Notes under the pieces: model-generated
The model's database searches: none
Told to the model about the DNA's origin: nothing
Seen by the model: the letters and a program-made list of their open reading frames with translations, nothing else
Position numbers and translations under genes: made by a program
Assembly (NCBI RefSeq): GCF_943373825.1
Contig: NZ_CALSBP010000001.1
Span: 1,116,001 to 1,180,000 of the forward strand
Reading direction: 5' to 3'
Source of the DNA: Aquimarina spinulae
GTDB lineage: Bacteria > Bacteroidota > Bacteroidia > Flavobacteriales > Flavobacteriaceae
Length of the DNA: 64,000 nucleotides
Shown: positions 8,525 to 17,090 of the stretch, piece after piece
Numbering within the stretch: the stretch's first letter is position 1
How the letters are laid out: each line of letters starts with the position of its first letter

Positions 8525-10021
8525 ATGTACAGATTAAACTATAAGATTATCTCACATATCATGGGGCTGTTGTTACTCTGTAACGGCGGGTTTATGCTAA
8601 TCGCCACTGGTATTAGTTTTATCTATAAAGATGGAGTTACTTTAGAGATCATGATGGCATCTTTAGCTACGATGTTTATTGGGATTATCTTAATGTTTTT
8701 AACGAGAGAGCATCAAAAAGAAATCAATAAGCGAGAAGGGTATATTGTCGTAACTTTTGGCTGGATATTTATGTCTCTTAGCGGAACCTTACCTTACTTA
8801 TTCTCGGGAGCAATACCATCTTTTACGAATGCTTTTTTTGAAACCATGTCGGGATATACTACCACAGGTGCGTCTATTCTTAATGAAATAGAGATTATTC
8901 CTAAAGGAGTTTTGTTTTGGCGTAGTTTAACACATTGGATTGGAGGCATGGGAATTATTGTATTGGCCATTGCTATTTTACCCTTGTTAGGGATAGGAGG
9001 AATGCAACTGTTTGCTGCAGAGGCACCTGGGCCAAGTGCAGATAAATTACACCCTAGAATTACAGATACTGCCAAACGATTATGGCTGATCTATTTTGGA
9101 TATACGGTTGCAGAAACTATTCTTTTAAAACTGGCAGGGATGAGTTTCTTTGATGCAATAAACCATGCATTAAGCACATTGTCTACAGGAGGGTTTTCTA
9201 CTAAAAATGCAAGTGTTGCCTATTGGAACGATCAACCGCTAATACAATATATCATCATACTGTTTATGTTTTTGGCAGGAATGAATTTTGTGCTTAGCTA
9301 TTTTGGATTTAAAGGCAAGGTTCAAAAAATTATAAGAGATGAAGAATTTAAATTTTATGCCCTTTCTGTTATCATATTTACAGCAATAGCTACTCTTGTA
9401 ATATATAGTAAGGCAGATATGTCTATTTCCTCTATTGATCATCCAATGGTGTGGGGAGAAGCAGAAAGTGCTTTTCGTCATGCACTATTTCAAGTACTTG
9501 CAGTAATTACTACTACAGGTTTTGTAAGTGCAGATTTTACAATGTGGACATCATTTTTAACAGTTTTTTTCTTCGGAATTATGTTCCTGGGCGGTTCTGC
9601 TGGATCTACCTCGGGAGGTATTAAAGTAGTGCGACATTTAATAACTATTAAAAATGGAGTTTTAGAATTTAAAAGAACACTGCATCCCAGAGCAATATTA
9701 CCGGTAAGATATAATAGAAGATCTGTTTCTAAGGAAATTGTATTTAATATATTGGCATTTTTTATCTTATATATGCTTTCTTTTATTATTGGTTCTGTGG
9801 TCTTAGGTGCATTAGGATTAGATTTTGAAACAGCAATTGGTGGAGCAGCTTCTTCTCTGGGTAATGTTGGGCCTGCTTTTGGAAAACTTAGCCCGGTAAA
9901 TAACTTCGATGTGTTACCAGCCTTTGGAAAATGGTGGTGCTCCTTCCTTATGTTAATAGGAAGGTTAGAACTCTTTACAGTGCTTATACTTCTTACTCCG
10001 TTTTTTTGGCGAAATAGATAA
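8525..10021 (+). CDS. trkH: Trk potassium transporter membrane subunit TrkH
   Basis: Integral inner-membrane potassium transporter of 498 residues. The four selectivity-filter loops are visible: SGYTTTGASI, LSTLSTGGFST, VITTTGFVSAD and SSLGNVGPAFG, each with the central glycine expected for potassium selectivity. About ten to twelve hydrophobic segments surround them, and GGSAGSTSGGIKVVR lies in the long loop that helps gate the pore. It follows trkA by one base and ends in a hydrophobic helix plus TPFFWRNR. Confidence 0.95.
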   Translation: MYRLNYKIISHIMGLLLLCNGGFMLIATGISFIYKDGVTLEIMMASLATMFIGIILMFLTREHQKEINKREGYIVVTFGWIFMSLSGTLPYLFSGAIPSFTNAFFETMSGYTTTGASILNEIEIIPKGVLFWRSLTHWIGGMGIIVLAIAILPLLGIGGMQLFAAEAPGPSADKLHPRITDTAKRLWLIYFGYTVAETILLKLAGMSFFDAINHALSTLSTGGFSTKNASVAYWNDQPLIQYIIILFMFLAGMNFVLSYFGFKGKVQKIIRDEEFKFYALSVIIFTAIATLVIYSKADMSISSIDHPMVWGEAESAFRHALFQVLAVITTTGFVSADFTMWTSFLTVFFFGIMFLGGSAGSTSGGIKVVRHLITIKNGVLEFKRTLHPRAILPVRYNRRSVSKEIVFNILAFFILYMLSFIIGSVVLGALGLDFETAIGGAASSLGNVGPAFGKLSPVNNFDVLPAFGKWWCSFLMLIGRLELFTVLILLTPFFWRNR

Positions 10022-10035
10022 TAAAATAACTTGGC

Positions 10036-10323
10036 TTATTGCATTTGCCACTCCCAGGTTGCAGAAGAATTTGGTACTATTGGCCATAATTCAGCAACTT
10101 TTTTGATAGTGTCTTTTACAGTTCCCTTTATGCTTTTTAGCTCTCCATCTTCAATTAGAAAAATATCTAATATTGATTCGTAAAATCTAATGTAGTTAGC
10201 GCTAAACTCTTTTTCGGGTTTGATGTTTAAGATTTCATCATCTGTGTGAGTGACGTCAAAGTTTTCTTTAAAGATTTCAAGGACATTTTTTTTGACGATA
10301 CGTTCCTTTTCTAGAGTATCCAT
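10036..10323 (-). CDS. Small hypothetical protein
   Basis: 95-residue acidic soluble protein starting MDTLEKERIVKKN, with no signal peptide, membrane segment or recognisable motif. It contains several predicted helices and ends in a tryptophan-rich tail (SSATWEWQMQ). It is convergent with trkH, 14 bases from its stop codon, and separated from the next minus-strand gene by a terminator, so it is probably expressed alone. I do not recognise the family. The normal codon use and clean ATG support it being real. Confidence 0.6.
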   Translation of the reverse strand: MDTLEKERIVKKNVLEIFKENFDVTHTDDEILNIKPEKEFSANYIRFYESILDIFLIEDGELKSIKGTVKDTIKKVAELWPIVPNSSATWEWQMQ

Positions 10324-10478
10324 AACAATTGGTTTTAAGTTGGTTCTTTTTGAATACTTGTTTTTTGTAAAACTAATATTCGGGATATGGCAAAAGTATA
10401 ACTCTAATTTCGTTTATTTAGTATAGAAGGCAGTTTTAAAAATTGTAAAATAAGGTTAAAATTTACTTAACGTTTGCT

Positions 10479-10522
10479 AAAAAAATATGCCAATACCTTA
10501 TTTTATAGGCATTGGCATATTT
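10479..10522 (-). terminator. Terminator after the aminotransferase gene
   Basis: Inverted repeat with arms AAATATGCCAATACC and GGCATTGGCATATTT (one mismatch). On the minus strand it is followed by seven T residues. It lies 27 bases after the aminotransferase stop. Confidence 0.8.
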
Positions 10523-10548
10523 ATAAAAAAGTTAAAACCGTTACATTA

Positions 10549-11757
10549 TTAACTCACGGCTTCTTTAATTCTTTTGATCGCTTCTTTGATTTCTTCTGTA
10601 CTAGCAGCATATGATATTCTAATACAATTGCTATTTCCAAAAGCAATACCTGTTACTGTGGCAACGTTCGCTTCTTCTAATAAGAACATTGAAAAATCTG
10701 TAGCATTTTCGATGGCGTGTCCTTGTAATGTTTTACCAAAGTAATATGAAATGTCAGGAAAAACATAAAATGCTCCTTCTGGTTCATTACATTCGAACCC
10801 AGGAATCTCAGATAACAGGCCTAGTATTAGTTTTCTTCGCTCTTTAAACTCATCAACCATATACTGGATTTTACTAACCGGAGCTTCAAGAGCAGTAATT
10901 ACAGCACGTTGGGCAATACAATTCGCTCCACTAGTTACCTGACCCTGCATTTTATTACATGCTCGGGCAATAGAAGCAGGTGCTCCAATATATCCTATTC
11001 GCCATCCTGTCATAGCAAAGGCTTTAGCAACCCCATTAACAGTTACCGTTCTGTTGTACATATCCTCAAATTGTGCCATAGAAGCATGACTACCAACATA
11101 ATTAATATGCTCATATATTTCATCACTTACTACTATAATATTAGGGTATTTCTGTAGTACATCAGCCAGAGCTCTTAGTTCTTCTTTACTATAAATAGAT
11201 CCACTTGGGTTACAAGGAGAGCTATACCATAGCATTTTGGTTTTTGGTGTAATCGCTTTTTCGAGCTGTTCGGCGGTTATTTTAAAATCCGTATCAATAG
11301 AAGTTTTTACTTCAACAGGAACTCCTCCAGAAAGTTTTACAATATCACTATAACTTACCCAGTAAGGACATGGTAGAATTACTTCATCCCCCGGGTTAAT
11401 GTATACTTGAGCAACATTATAAAGAGATTGTTTTGCTCCGGTAGAAACAACTATTTGAGAATGATCATAAGTAAGACCATTATCACGTTTAAATTTAGTA
11501 ATAATTGCATCTTTCAACGCTACATATCCATCAACTGGTGTGTATGAATTGTAGTTGTCATTTACAGCTTGTATAGCAGCTTCTTTAATAAAATCCGGAG
11601 TGTTAAAATCTGGTTCTCCAAGACTAAGACCGATAATATCCTTCCCTTCGGCTCTTAGTTCACGTGCTTTTGCAGCCATTGCTAATGTAGCTGATGCTTT
11701 AAGCGCATTGATTTTGTCTGATAATTGTATGCTCATTTCTGATACTTGTGTGCTCAT
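10549..11757 (-). CDS. Pyridoxal phosphate-dependent aspartate aminotransferase (class I)
   Basis: Cytosolic class I aminotransferase of 402 residues, most like aspartate aminotransferases of the AspC/AAT subgroup I-gamma: transfers the amino group of aspartate to 2-oxoglutarate. Visible are the N-terminal substrate-gate sequence GLSLGEPDFNTP, WYSSPCNPSG (the Asn pairing with PLP), VVSDEIYEH (Asp bonding the pyridine nitrogen), NGVAKAFAMTGWRIGY with the Schiff-base lysine, and the C-terminal arginine in SNCIRISYA. A second ATG at 11736 gives MSIQLSDKI and is an equally plausible start. It follows the desaturase by 19 bases on the same strand and is likely cotranscribed with it. Exact substrate is inferred. 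Confidence 0.88.
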   Translation of the reverse strand: MSTQVSEMSIQLSDKINALKASATLAMAAKARELRAEGKDIIGLSLGEPDFNTPDFIKEAAIQAVNDNYNSYTPVDGYVALKDAIITKFKRDNGLTYDHSQIVVSTGAKQSLYNVAQVYINPGDEVILPCPYWVSYSDIVKLSGGVPVEVKTSIDTDFKITAEQLEKAITPKTKMLWYSSPCNPSGSIYSKEELRALADVLQKYPNIIVVSDEIYEHINYVGSHASMAQFEDMYNRTVTVNGVAKAFAMTGWRIGYIGAPASIARACNKMQGQVTSGANCIAQRAVITALEAPVSKIQYMVDEFKERRKLILGLLSEIPGFECNEPEGAFYVFPDISYYFGKTLQGHAIENATDFSMFLLEEANVATVTGIAFGNSNCIRISYAASTEEIKEAIKRIKEAVS

Positions 11758-11776
11758 TTTATCTGGTAAATAAAAA

Positions 11777-12883
11777 TTATGATTGTATGGCAGGCTTCAT
11801 CCCCATTTCTTTAAGGTGTTTAAAATGGGCTATAATAGCTTTGCGTGTGGTTTTGTACTCGTTATATGGTAAATTAAACTCTAAAGCTGTTTGTTTTACA
11901 ATTTTAGAGATTTTAGTATAATGAATATGGCTTATATGAGGGAAAATGTGGTGTTCTACCTGATGATTTAAACCGCCAGTAAACCAATTTACTAACCTGT
12001 TTTTTGTAGAAAAATTAACTGTAGTAAATAACTGATGTACGGCCCAGGTGTTTTTCATGGTTCCTGTACTATCGGGTACTGGCATTTGTGCTTCTTCTAC
12101 CATATGTGCTAATTGAAATACTACACTTAATATTAATCCTGCAACATAATGCATTATAAAAAATCCTATTAAGATTTTCCACCATGCGATAGACATAATG
12201 ATCATAGGAATTACAATCCAGATCAAAAGATAAATAATTTTGGTTATTACTACAGTACTCCATTGTTTTAATGGGCTAGGTAATTTACCGTAAGAAAGCT
12301 TACGAGCAAGATAGTTTTTAGTTTGCTTAAAATCTGTGGTCAACGCCCAGTTAAAAGTTAGTAAACCATAAAGAAATATAGAGTAATAATGCTGAAACTT
12401 ATGAAAACGTCTCCATTTTGAATGTTTTGTAAAACGAATTACCCGACCGGCATCCATATCTTCATCATGGCCATGAATATTCGTATATGTATGGTGTAAA
12501 ACATTATGTTGTACCTGCCAGTTGTATACATTGCCTGCCAGAATATACATACTGCCTCCCATTAGTTTATTGATCCATTTTTTTGAGGAATATGAGCCAT
12601 GATTACCGTCATGCATTACATTCATACCCACGCCAGCCATTCCTACTCCCATTACTATTGTGAGTAGTAGCATCCACCATTGCGAAATGTTAAGGGTAAG
12701 AATTAAAAAATAAGGAGTTAGAAAAAGAGAAAACATAACGATGGTTTTAATGTGTAATCGCCAGTTTCCTGTTCGTTTAATATTGTTGTCTTTAAAATAT
12801 TGATTTACACGTTTATTCAATGTTTTAAAAAATTTAGCAGAATCTTCTCTACTAAAACGTATGTTTGGTGCAGTCATGAGCAT
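11777..12883 (-). CDS. Membrane fatty acid desaturase (acyl-CoA/lipid desaturase family)
   Basis: Integral-membrane di-iron desaturase of 368 residues that introduces a double bond into a fatty acyl chain, a common way to keep membranes fluid in the cold. The three histidine boxes are present: HDGNHGSYS, HNVLHHTYTNIHGHDE and NHQVEHHIFPHISHIHY. Hydrophobic segments lie between them. The spacing and QVEHH third box resemble front-end or linoleoyl-type desaturases. Start could also be the ATG two codons on (MTAPNIRF). The aminotransferase gene follows closely. A 10-bp-arm palindrome directly upstream suggests control by a dimeric regulator. Confidence 0.9.
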   Translation of the reverse strand: MLMTAPNIRFSREDSAKFFKTLNKRVNQYFKDNNIKRTGNWRLHIKTIVMFSLFLTPYFLILTLNISQWWMLLLTIVMGVGMAGVGMNVMHDGNHGSYSSKKWINKLMGGSMYILAGNVYNWQVQHNVLHHTYTNIHGHDEDMDAGRVIRFTKHSKWRRFHKFQHYYSIFLYGLLTFNWALTTDFKQTKNYLARKLSYGKLPSPLKQWSTVVITKIIYLLIWIVIPMIIMSIAWWKILIGFFIMHYVAGLILSVVFQLAHMVEEAQMPVPDSTGTMKNTWAVHQLFTTVNFSTKNRLVNWFTGGLNHQVEHHIFPHISHIHYTKISKIVKQTALEFNLPYNEYKTTRKAIIAHFKHLKEMGMKPAIQS

Positions 12884-12889
12884 TGAGGT

Positions 12890-12915
12890 TTATGATCAAA
12901 CGATATTGATCATAA
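12890..12915. promoter_or_regulatory. Palindromic operator candidate upstream of the desaturase
   Basis: Two perfect 10-base arms, TTATGATCAA (12890-12899) and TTGATCATAA (12906-12915), separated by ACGATA. The site starts 7 bases before the desaturase start codon, where a dimeric repressor could block transcription. The arms are oriented opposite to the FNR consensus, so this is not a standard FNR box. Confidence 0.5.
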
Positions 12916-12989
12916 TTATATTGGGTAAAGTTAGGTATTTAAATTTTTTTAAGTTCCTAAAAAGAAGTAAAATATCTCATCTTAAGGTG

Positions 12990-12997
12990 TATTTTTG
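12990..12997 (+). promoter_or_regulatory. Bacteroidota -7 element for rsmG
   Basis: TATTTTTG matches TAnnTTTG and lies 19 bases before the chosen rsmG ATG. It overlaps the alternative TTG start at 12995, which therefore is not used. Confidence 0.55.
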
Positions 12998-13015
12998 TGC
13001 TTTAATTACTATTTG

Positions 13016-13645
13016 ATGGATATTCTACAAAAATACTTTCAGAACATAACTGAAGAACAAAGATTACAGTTCTCTAAACTTGGAGATTTATATACAGAAT
13101 GGAATGCTAAAATTAATGTGATCTCTCGTAAAGATATTGAATCTTTGTATGAGCGCCATATTTTACATTCTTTAGGAGTCGCGAAAATTCTAGAGTTTAA
13201 ACCAGGAGCACATGTGCTGGATGTGGGTACAGGTGGTGGTTTTCCTGGGATTCCGTTAGCGATTTTATTTCCCGAGACTCAGTTTTATTTGGTTGATGTT
13301 ATTGCCAAAAAGATCAGAGTGGTTAATGAAGTGGCAAAAGCATTAGATGTACATAATATTAAAGCAGAGCAGCGAAGAGCAGGTACTTTTGATCATCGTT
13401 TTGATTTTATAGTAAGTCGTGCAGTAACTAATATGCCTGATTTTGTAAAGTGGGTACGAAAAAATATTGCCAAAAAAAACAATCACGAATTGCAAAACGG
13501 AATTTTATACCTTAAAGGAGGTGATCTTACCGAGGAACTAGCTTTGTTTCCTAAAGCAATACAACACAATCTTTCTGATTATTTTGAAGAGGAATTTTTT
13601 GAAACAAAAAAAGTGGTGTATTTACCGCTGAAGTATAAAGTATAA
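13016..13645 (+). CDS. rsmG: 16S rRNA (guanine527-N7)-methyltransferase
   Basis: Cytoplasmic SAM-dependent methyltransferase (formerly GidB) that makes m7G527 in 16S rRNA. Motif I is HVLDVGTGGGFPGIPLAI, followed by FYLVDVIAKKIRVV and SRAVTNMPDFVKW, all family signatures. The N-terminus MDILQKYF and conserved LQFSKLGDLYTEWNAKINVISRKD agree with the ATG at 13016. The upstream TTG at 12995 overlaps the promoter. 209 residues, the normal length. It ends at a shared terminator convergent with the next gene. Confidence 0.95.
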   Translation: MDILQKYFQNITEEQRLQFSKLGDLYTEWNAKINVISRKDIESLYERHILHSLGVAKILEFKPGAHVLDVGTGGGFPGIPLAILFPETQFYLVDVIAKKIRVVNEVAKALDVHNIKAEQRRAGTFDHRFDFIVSRAVTNMPDFVKWVRKNIAKKNNHELQNGILYLKGGDLTEELALFPKAIQHNLSDYFEEEFFETKKVVYLPLKYKV

Positions 13646-13648
13646 AGA

Positions 13649-13684
13649 AAAAGGAGTTTTAAACGAATCAAAAACTCCTTTTTT
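13649..13684. terminator. Bidirectional terminator between rsmG and the flavin oxidoreductase
   Basis: Arms AAGGAGTTTT and AAAACTCCTT with a 10-base loop, flanked by A residues on the left and T residues on the right, so it can serve both convergent genes. Confidence 0.8.
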
Positions 13685-13708
13685 GACAATTGTTTTAACT
13701 ATTTATTA

Positions 13709-14773
13709 TTAATAATCTGTATACCCTACTTCACCAGGAGTGTAGAAAGTGTCCATAATAGGTTGGGTTAAAGCAGTGTTATTTTTTAATTTTTCAATAA
13801 GATTAGGATTTGATATGTATGGTCTTCCTATATAAGCAAGATCACTTCCTTTGTCCAATACAGCTTGAGCTTCTTCTGCGGTATTTATATTTCCTCCTGT
13901 GATAATTGTTCCTTTAAAAATATTCTTAAGTGTCGTAACAATATCTGTAGGGAAATCTGGTGCTCCCATACCGCGATGATCTACGATGTGAATATATGCT
14001 ATATTAAGTTTTGACAACTCTGCTGCTAAGTAGCTATACATTTCTACTAAATCATCATATGTACCTTGCATATCGTTAAAAACACCATAAGGAGAGATTC
14101 GTATACCTATTTTATTTGCGCCAATAGCATCAATGGTTCTTTGTGTTAATTCTAATAAGAAACGAGTTCTGTTTTTATAAGAACCTCCGTACTCGTCGTT
14201 ACGAACATTAGATGCTGGATTTAAAAATTGATCAAGTAAGTAACCATTTGCACTATGAAGCTCTATTCCGTCGACCCCTGCTGATACTAAATTGGTTGCC
14301 GCTTGTATGTATTCGTTTTGAGTTTTTTGTATTTGTTCTATAGACATAGCTTCAGGAATAGCATAAGGACTAATTCCTGATAAGTCGGTGTGAATTTCTC
14401 CACTTAACTGTATGCTTGATGGGGCTATAGCCTTTTCGCCTTCTGGTAAATTTGGAGTCGCAGAAGCTCTTCCGCAATGCATTAATTGTACAAAAATTTT
14501 ACTGTCTTTGTTATGTACTTTTGAAGCAATATTTTTCCACCCTTCAATTTGAGCATTGGTAAAAGCTCCGGGAATTCTTGCGTACCCTAATCCATTAGGA
14601 GATGGCGAAGTTCCTTCGGTTATAATTAAGCCTGCATTAGAACGTTGTTCATAATACAATGCCATAATATCATTTGGGATATTTTTGATTGCTCTATTAC
14701 GGGTCATAGGAGCCATGACAATATGGTTTTTTAAAGTAATTGAGCCTAAGGAATATGGTTGAAAAATTTTCAT
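13709..14773 (-). CDS. Old yellow enzyme family NADH:flavin oxidoreductase (alkene reductase)
   Basis: FMN-containing TIM-barrel reductase that reduces activated alkenes, quinones or nitro compounds with NAD(P)H. MKIFQPYSLGSITLKNHIV is the typical N-terminus, followed by MAPMTRNRA (FMN binding), GVDGIELHSANGYLLDQFL (substrate-binding His and Asn), and the C-terminal phosphate site ITGGNIN with LAYIGRPYISNPNL. About 354 residues. The start at 14773 was chosen over one 21 codons upstream because the extra residues precede the conserved N-terminus. It is divergent from an HxlR regulator, the usual partner of such stress reductases. Confidence 0.9.
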   Translation of the reverse strand: MKIFQPYSLGSITLKNHIVMAPMTRNRAIKNIPNDIMALYYEQRSNAGLIITEGTSPSPNGLGYARIPGAFTNAQIEGWKNIASKVHNKDSKIFVQLMHCGRASATPNLPEGEKAIAPSSIQLSGEIHTDLSGISPYAIPEAMSIEQIQKTQNEYIQAATNLVSAGVDGIELHSANGYLLDQFLNPASNVRNDEYGGSYKNRTRFLLELTQRTIDAIGANKIGIRISPYGVFNDMQGTYDDLVEMYSYLAAELSKLNIAYIHIVDHRGMGAPDFPTDIVTTLKNIFKGTIITGGNINTAEEAQAVLDKGSDLAYIGRPYISNPNLIEKLKNNTALTQPIMDTFYTPGEVGYTDY

Positions 14774-14839
14774 TTTGTATATTTTTTGTATTAAAAGTTT
14801 ATAAAAGTAATTATTAATAGTTTCTAAAAGAAACATTTG

Positions 14840-14847
14840 TATTTTTG
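14840..14847 (+). promoter_or_regulatory. Bacteroidota -7 element for the HxlR regulator
   Basis: TATTTTTG matches TAnnTTTG in the divergent interval between the oxidoreductase and the HxlR gene. No -33 partner is evident. Confidence 0.45.
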
Positions 14848-14910
14848 TATTCTAAAAAATGGTAACCTCGATGTAACTAATGGAGATTGTTTAACCAAAA
14901 ATTAAGAATT

Positions 14911-15276
14911 ATGAGCAGGAAATTAATTCATAATCCAAATCATTGTCCAATGATTCACGCAACGAATATTATAGGAAATAAATGGGCACCTATTATTATT
15001 TATGTTTTAGGAGAACGTAAGTTAAGATTTGGGCAATTAACGGTTTTTGTAGAAGGAATTAGCAGAAAAGTGTTAACAGAACAACTTAAAGAATTAGAAC
15101 AAAAAGAGGTTGTGAAGCGCGAATCATTTGCAGAAGTTCCCCCCAGAGTCGAATATTCTTTAACAGAAAGGGGGAAGGAATTGTTGCCTATATTAAGTCA
15201 ATTGTGTGTTTGGGGATCTGGGGTTAATACTGGTAAAGAAGATGAAAAAAATATTGAAGTAAAAAAGAGTGTTTGA
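14911..15276 (+). CDS. HxlR-family winged-helix transcriptional regulator
   Basis: 121-residue DNA-binding regulator. It shows the HxlR pattern: a conserved cysteine in NHCPMIHATNIIGNKWAP, the recognition helix region LRFGQLTVFVEGISRKVLTEQL, the wing PPRVEYSLTERG, and LLPILSQLCVWG. HxlR proteins often sense reactive electrophiles or oxidants through that cysteine. It faces the old-yellow-enzyme gene across a 137-base divergent interval and is the probable regulator of that gene; this is inferred from position. The ATG at 14911 gives MSRKLIHNP. An upstream ATG at 14887 adds eight unconserved residues. Confidence 0.88.
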   Translation: MSRKLIHNPNHCPMIHATNIIGNKWAPIIIYVLGERKLRFGQLTVFVEGISRKVLTEQLKELEQKEVVKRESFAEVPPRVEYSLTERGKELLPILSQLCVWGSGVNTGKEDEKNIEVKKSV

Positions 15277-15349
15277 TTTGTAAGTTAAAACCTTATACAT
15301 TCATTTTTTTTGAAGAAAGGATAATGTATATATCTTTAAAATATATGCA

Positions 15350-15817
15350 TTAATTTATGTCCTTTAGATTAACTCGCATCTCAATAAGATGCTTTTTAAA
15401 ACCAACTTTTTCATAAGCTCGTATAGCTCTTGGATTTTGATCATAAACGGTAAGGCGTATTTCTTCTAGATTTTTACTTGCAAACCAATCACATAGGTAT
15501 TTTATAATTTCCTGGCTAACGCCTTTTCCTCTATGTTGATCTTTTACATACATAAAACCGATATAGCCCAATTGTTTTTGTTTAAAGAAGTTTTTTCGGT
15601 CACGTATTTGCCCATAGCCACTTCCAACAATTTCTCCTTCAATCTCGGCAACAACAACCTCTGTGTGATCAGATAAAACATAATCCTTAACACTATAATA
15701 GCTTATTTTTTTATCCTGTATCAATGTAGGATCCATTGGGCGCTCTGCCTCAATGATTTTTTGTTCAAAATCCAAAAGAATAGGTAGATCTTCTATTATA
15801 GCTGTTCTTATAATCAT
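15350..15817 (-). CDS. GNAT-family N-acetyltransferase
   Basis: Soluble acetyltransferase of about 155 residues using acetyl-CoA; the acceptor is unknown. The acetyl-CoA pyrophosphate loop is visible as QHRGKGVSQEII, after strand 4 (LGYIGFMYV), and motif B is LTVYDQNPRAIRAYEKVGF. The start at 15817 gives MIIRTAIIEDLPILLDFEQ, the normal beginning of the fold. A longer version starting at 15883 would overlap the end of the upstream monooxygenase. Same strand as that gene, 59 bases downstream. Confidence 0.85.
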   Translation of the reverse strand: MIIRTAIIEDLPILLDFEQKIIEAERPMDPTLIQDKKISYYSVKDYVLSDHTEVVVAEIEGEIVGSGYGQIRDRKNFFKQKQLGYIGFMYVKDQHRGKGVSQEIIKYLCDWFASKNLEEIRLTVYDQNPRAIRAYEKVGFKKHLIEMRVNLKDIN

Positions 15818-15876
15818 ACTGGGTTGCGATATGTTGTTTTTTTGTTTAGAGGAAAAGATACATGTATTATTTAAAT

Positions 15877-16986
15877 CTACCAATTCGGAATTTTGGCAAG
15901 GGGTTTGTAATCTTCGGTCCAGTTTTTTTCTCCTACTTTTTTTAATCCTAGTTTAGCAATCCAATAAGGTAATTTTGAAAGTTTTTCGCGCTTTTGATTG
16001 CGTGCTCTGGTCCAGTCTATACGATTACTCCTATTTTTTGAAAATGTAGAGGCCATGGTGTTCCAATCGTTATTTTTTAATAAGCCAGATAATACAATAG
16101 CATCCTCAAGAGCTAAAGCACCACCTTGTGCCATAAAAGGAGGCATCCCGTGGGCTGCATCTCCTATGAGAACAACTCTGCCACTGCCCATAACCGGTAG
16201 TTTAGGAAGCTCTTCTAGGTCATTCCAATAGGCGTCATCAGGATTCCATTCGTTAAGAATTTCGGGAACCGGAGAAGCAAATTTTTTAAAAGGCTCCATA
16301 TATTGCCTTTTGTCATATGTTTTAAAACCTTTTGTTTTTCTATTTACATAACAATATGCCGAATTCTTATCGACAGGGATAATAAGAAATTGCCCTACAG
16401 AACTTATAAATAAAGTCCAAGAATTGATATCTTTTGGCTTTTTAATGATAAAACGACATACTTGAGTAGTTACTTTTCTTAATGGGATATCTCCCAAAAC
16501 CAGGTTTCGGGTTTTAGAGTATAATCCGTCTGCGCCGATAACCAGATCATACTCTTCTTTAGAGCCATTTGATAGTTCTATTGCTACAGAATTTGGATTT
16601 GCTTTTAAATTTTTAATAGTAGTGTTAAAAGAGATATCAATAGTATTTAATCCATCAATAAGAATGTCATGAAGTGCTTTTCTTTTTATGCCCAGACACG
16701 GTTTTTCTCGTTCCCATATTTTTTCGAGATCCAAATCGAGTATCGCTTCTGCTTTGGCGTTCTTTATATTGCGATAATCTATAATAAACCCTTTCTCTCT
16801 TGCGGTAGCAGCAAGTCCTATTTTGTCTAAAGCAACAACTCCGTTAGAAGGTAAATATAATCCGGTTCCGGATATTTGCCATTCAGGCTGTTTTTCAATT
16901 ATCTTGATGTAATACCCTTGATTTTGAAGTACTCTTGCAGTTGCAAGGCCGGCAATACCTCCTCCTACAATTACTATTTTTTTCAT
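15877..16986 (-). CDS. FAD-dependent aromatic-type monooxygenase
   Basis: Class A flavoprotein monooxygenase (p-hydroxybenzoate hydroxylase fold) of about 369 residues. Three family motifs are visible: IVGGGIAGLATARVL for the FAD adenosine, VIGADGLYSKTRNLVLG (DG motif), and VVLIGDAAHGMPPFMAQGG (GD motif). Such enzymes hydroxylate small aromatic or polyene substrates with NAD(P)H and oxygen; the substrate here is unknown. The start at 16986 gives MKKIVIVGGG. An upstream in-frame ATG at 17058 lies inside the preceding terminator. No biosynthetic cluster surrounds it, so a detoxification or tailoring role is equally possible. Confidence 0.87.
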   Translation of the reverse strand: MKKIVIVGGGIAGLATARVLQNQGYYIKIIEKQPEWQISGTGLYLPSNGVVALDKIGLAATAREKGFIIDYRNIKNAKAEAILDLDLEKIWEREKPCLGIKRKALHDILIDGLNTIDISFNTTIKNLKANPNSVAIELSNGSKEEYDLVIGADGLYSKTRNLVLGDIPLRKVTTQVCRFIIKKPKDINSWTLFISSVGQFLIIPVDKNSAYCYVNRKTKGFKTYDKRQYMEPFKKFASPVPEILNEWNPDDAYWNDLEELPKLPVMGSGRVVLIGDAAHGMPPFMAQGGALALEDAIVLSGLLKNNDWNTMASTFSKNRSNRIDWTRARNQKREKLSKLPYWIAKLGLKKVGEKNWTEDYKPLAKIPNW

Positions 16987-17042
16987 ATTAAGTTGGTGTG
17001 TGATTTTGAGTAAATTTAGAGGTTTTAAGTGGTATGCCCAAA

Positions 17043-17073
17043 CAAAAAAAAGTGCCATTTGGCACTTTTTTTA
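17043..17073. terminator. Terminator after the P5C dehydrogenase gene
   Basis: AGTGCC (17051-17056) and GGCACT (17061-17066) form a stem extended by flanking A and T runs on both sides. It lies 18 bases after the pruA stop codon and can act in both directions. Confidence 0.8.
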
Positions 17074-17090
17074 TATATAATTTGTTGAGA

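Noticed and set aside
12890..12915. FNR/CRP-type box
   Set aside because: The half-sites are oriented ATCAA...TTGAT, opposite to the FNR consensus TTGAT...ATCAA, so the regulator is left unnamed.
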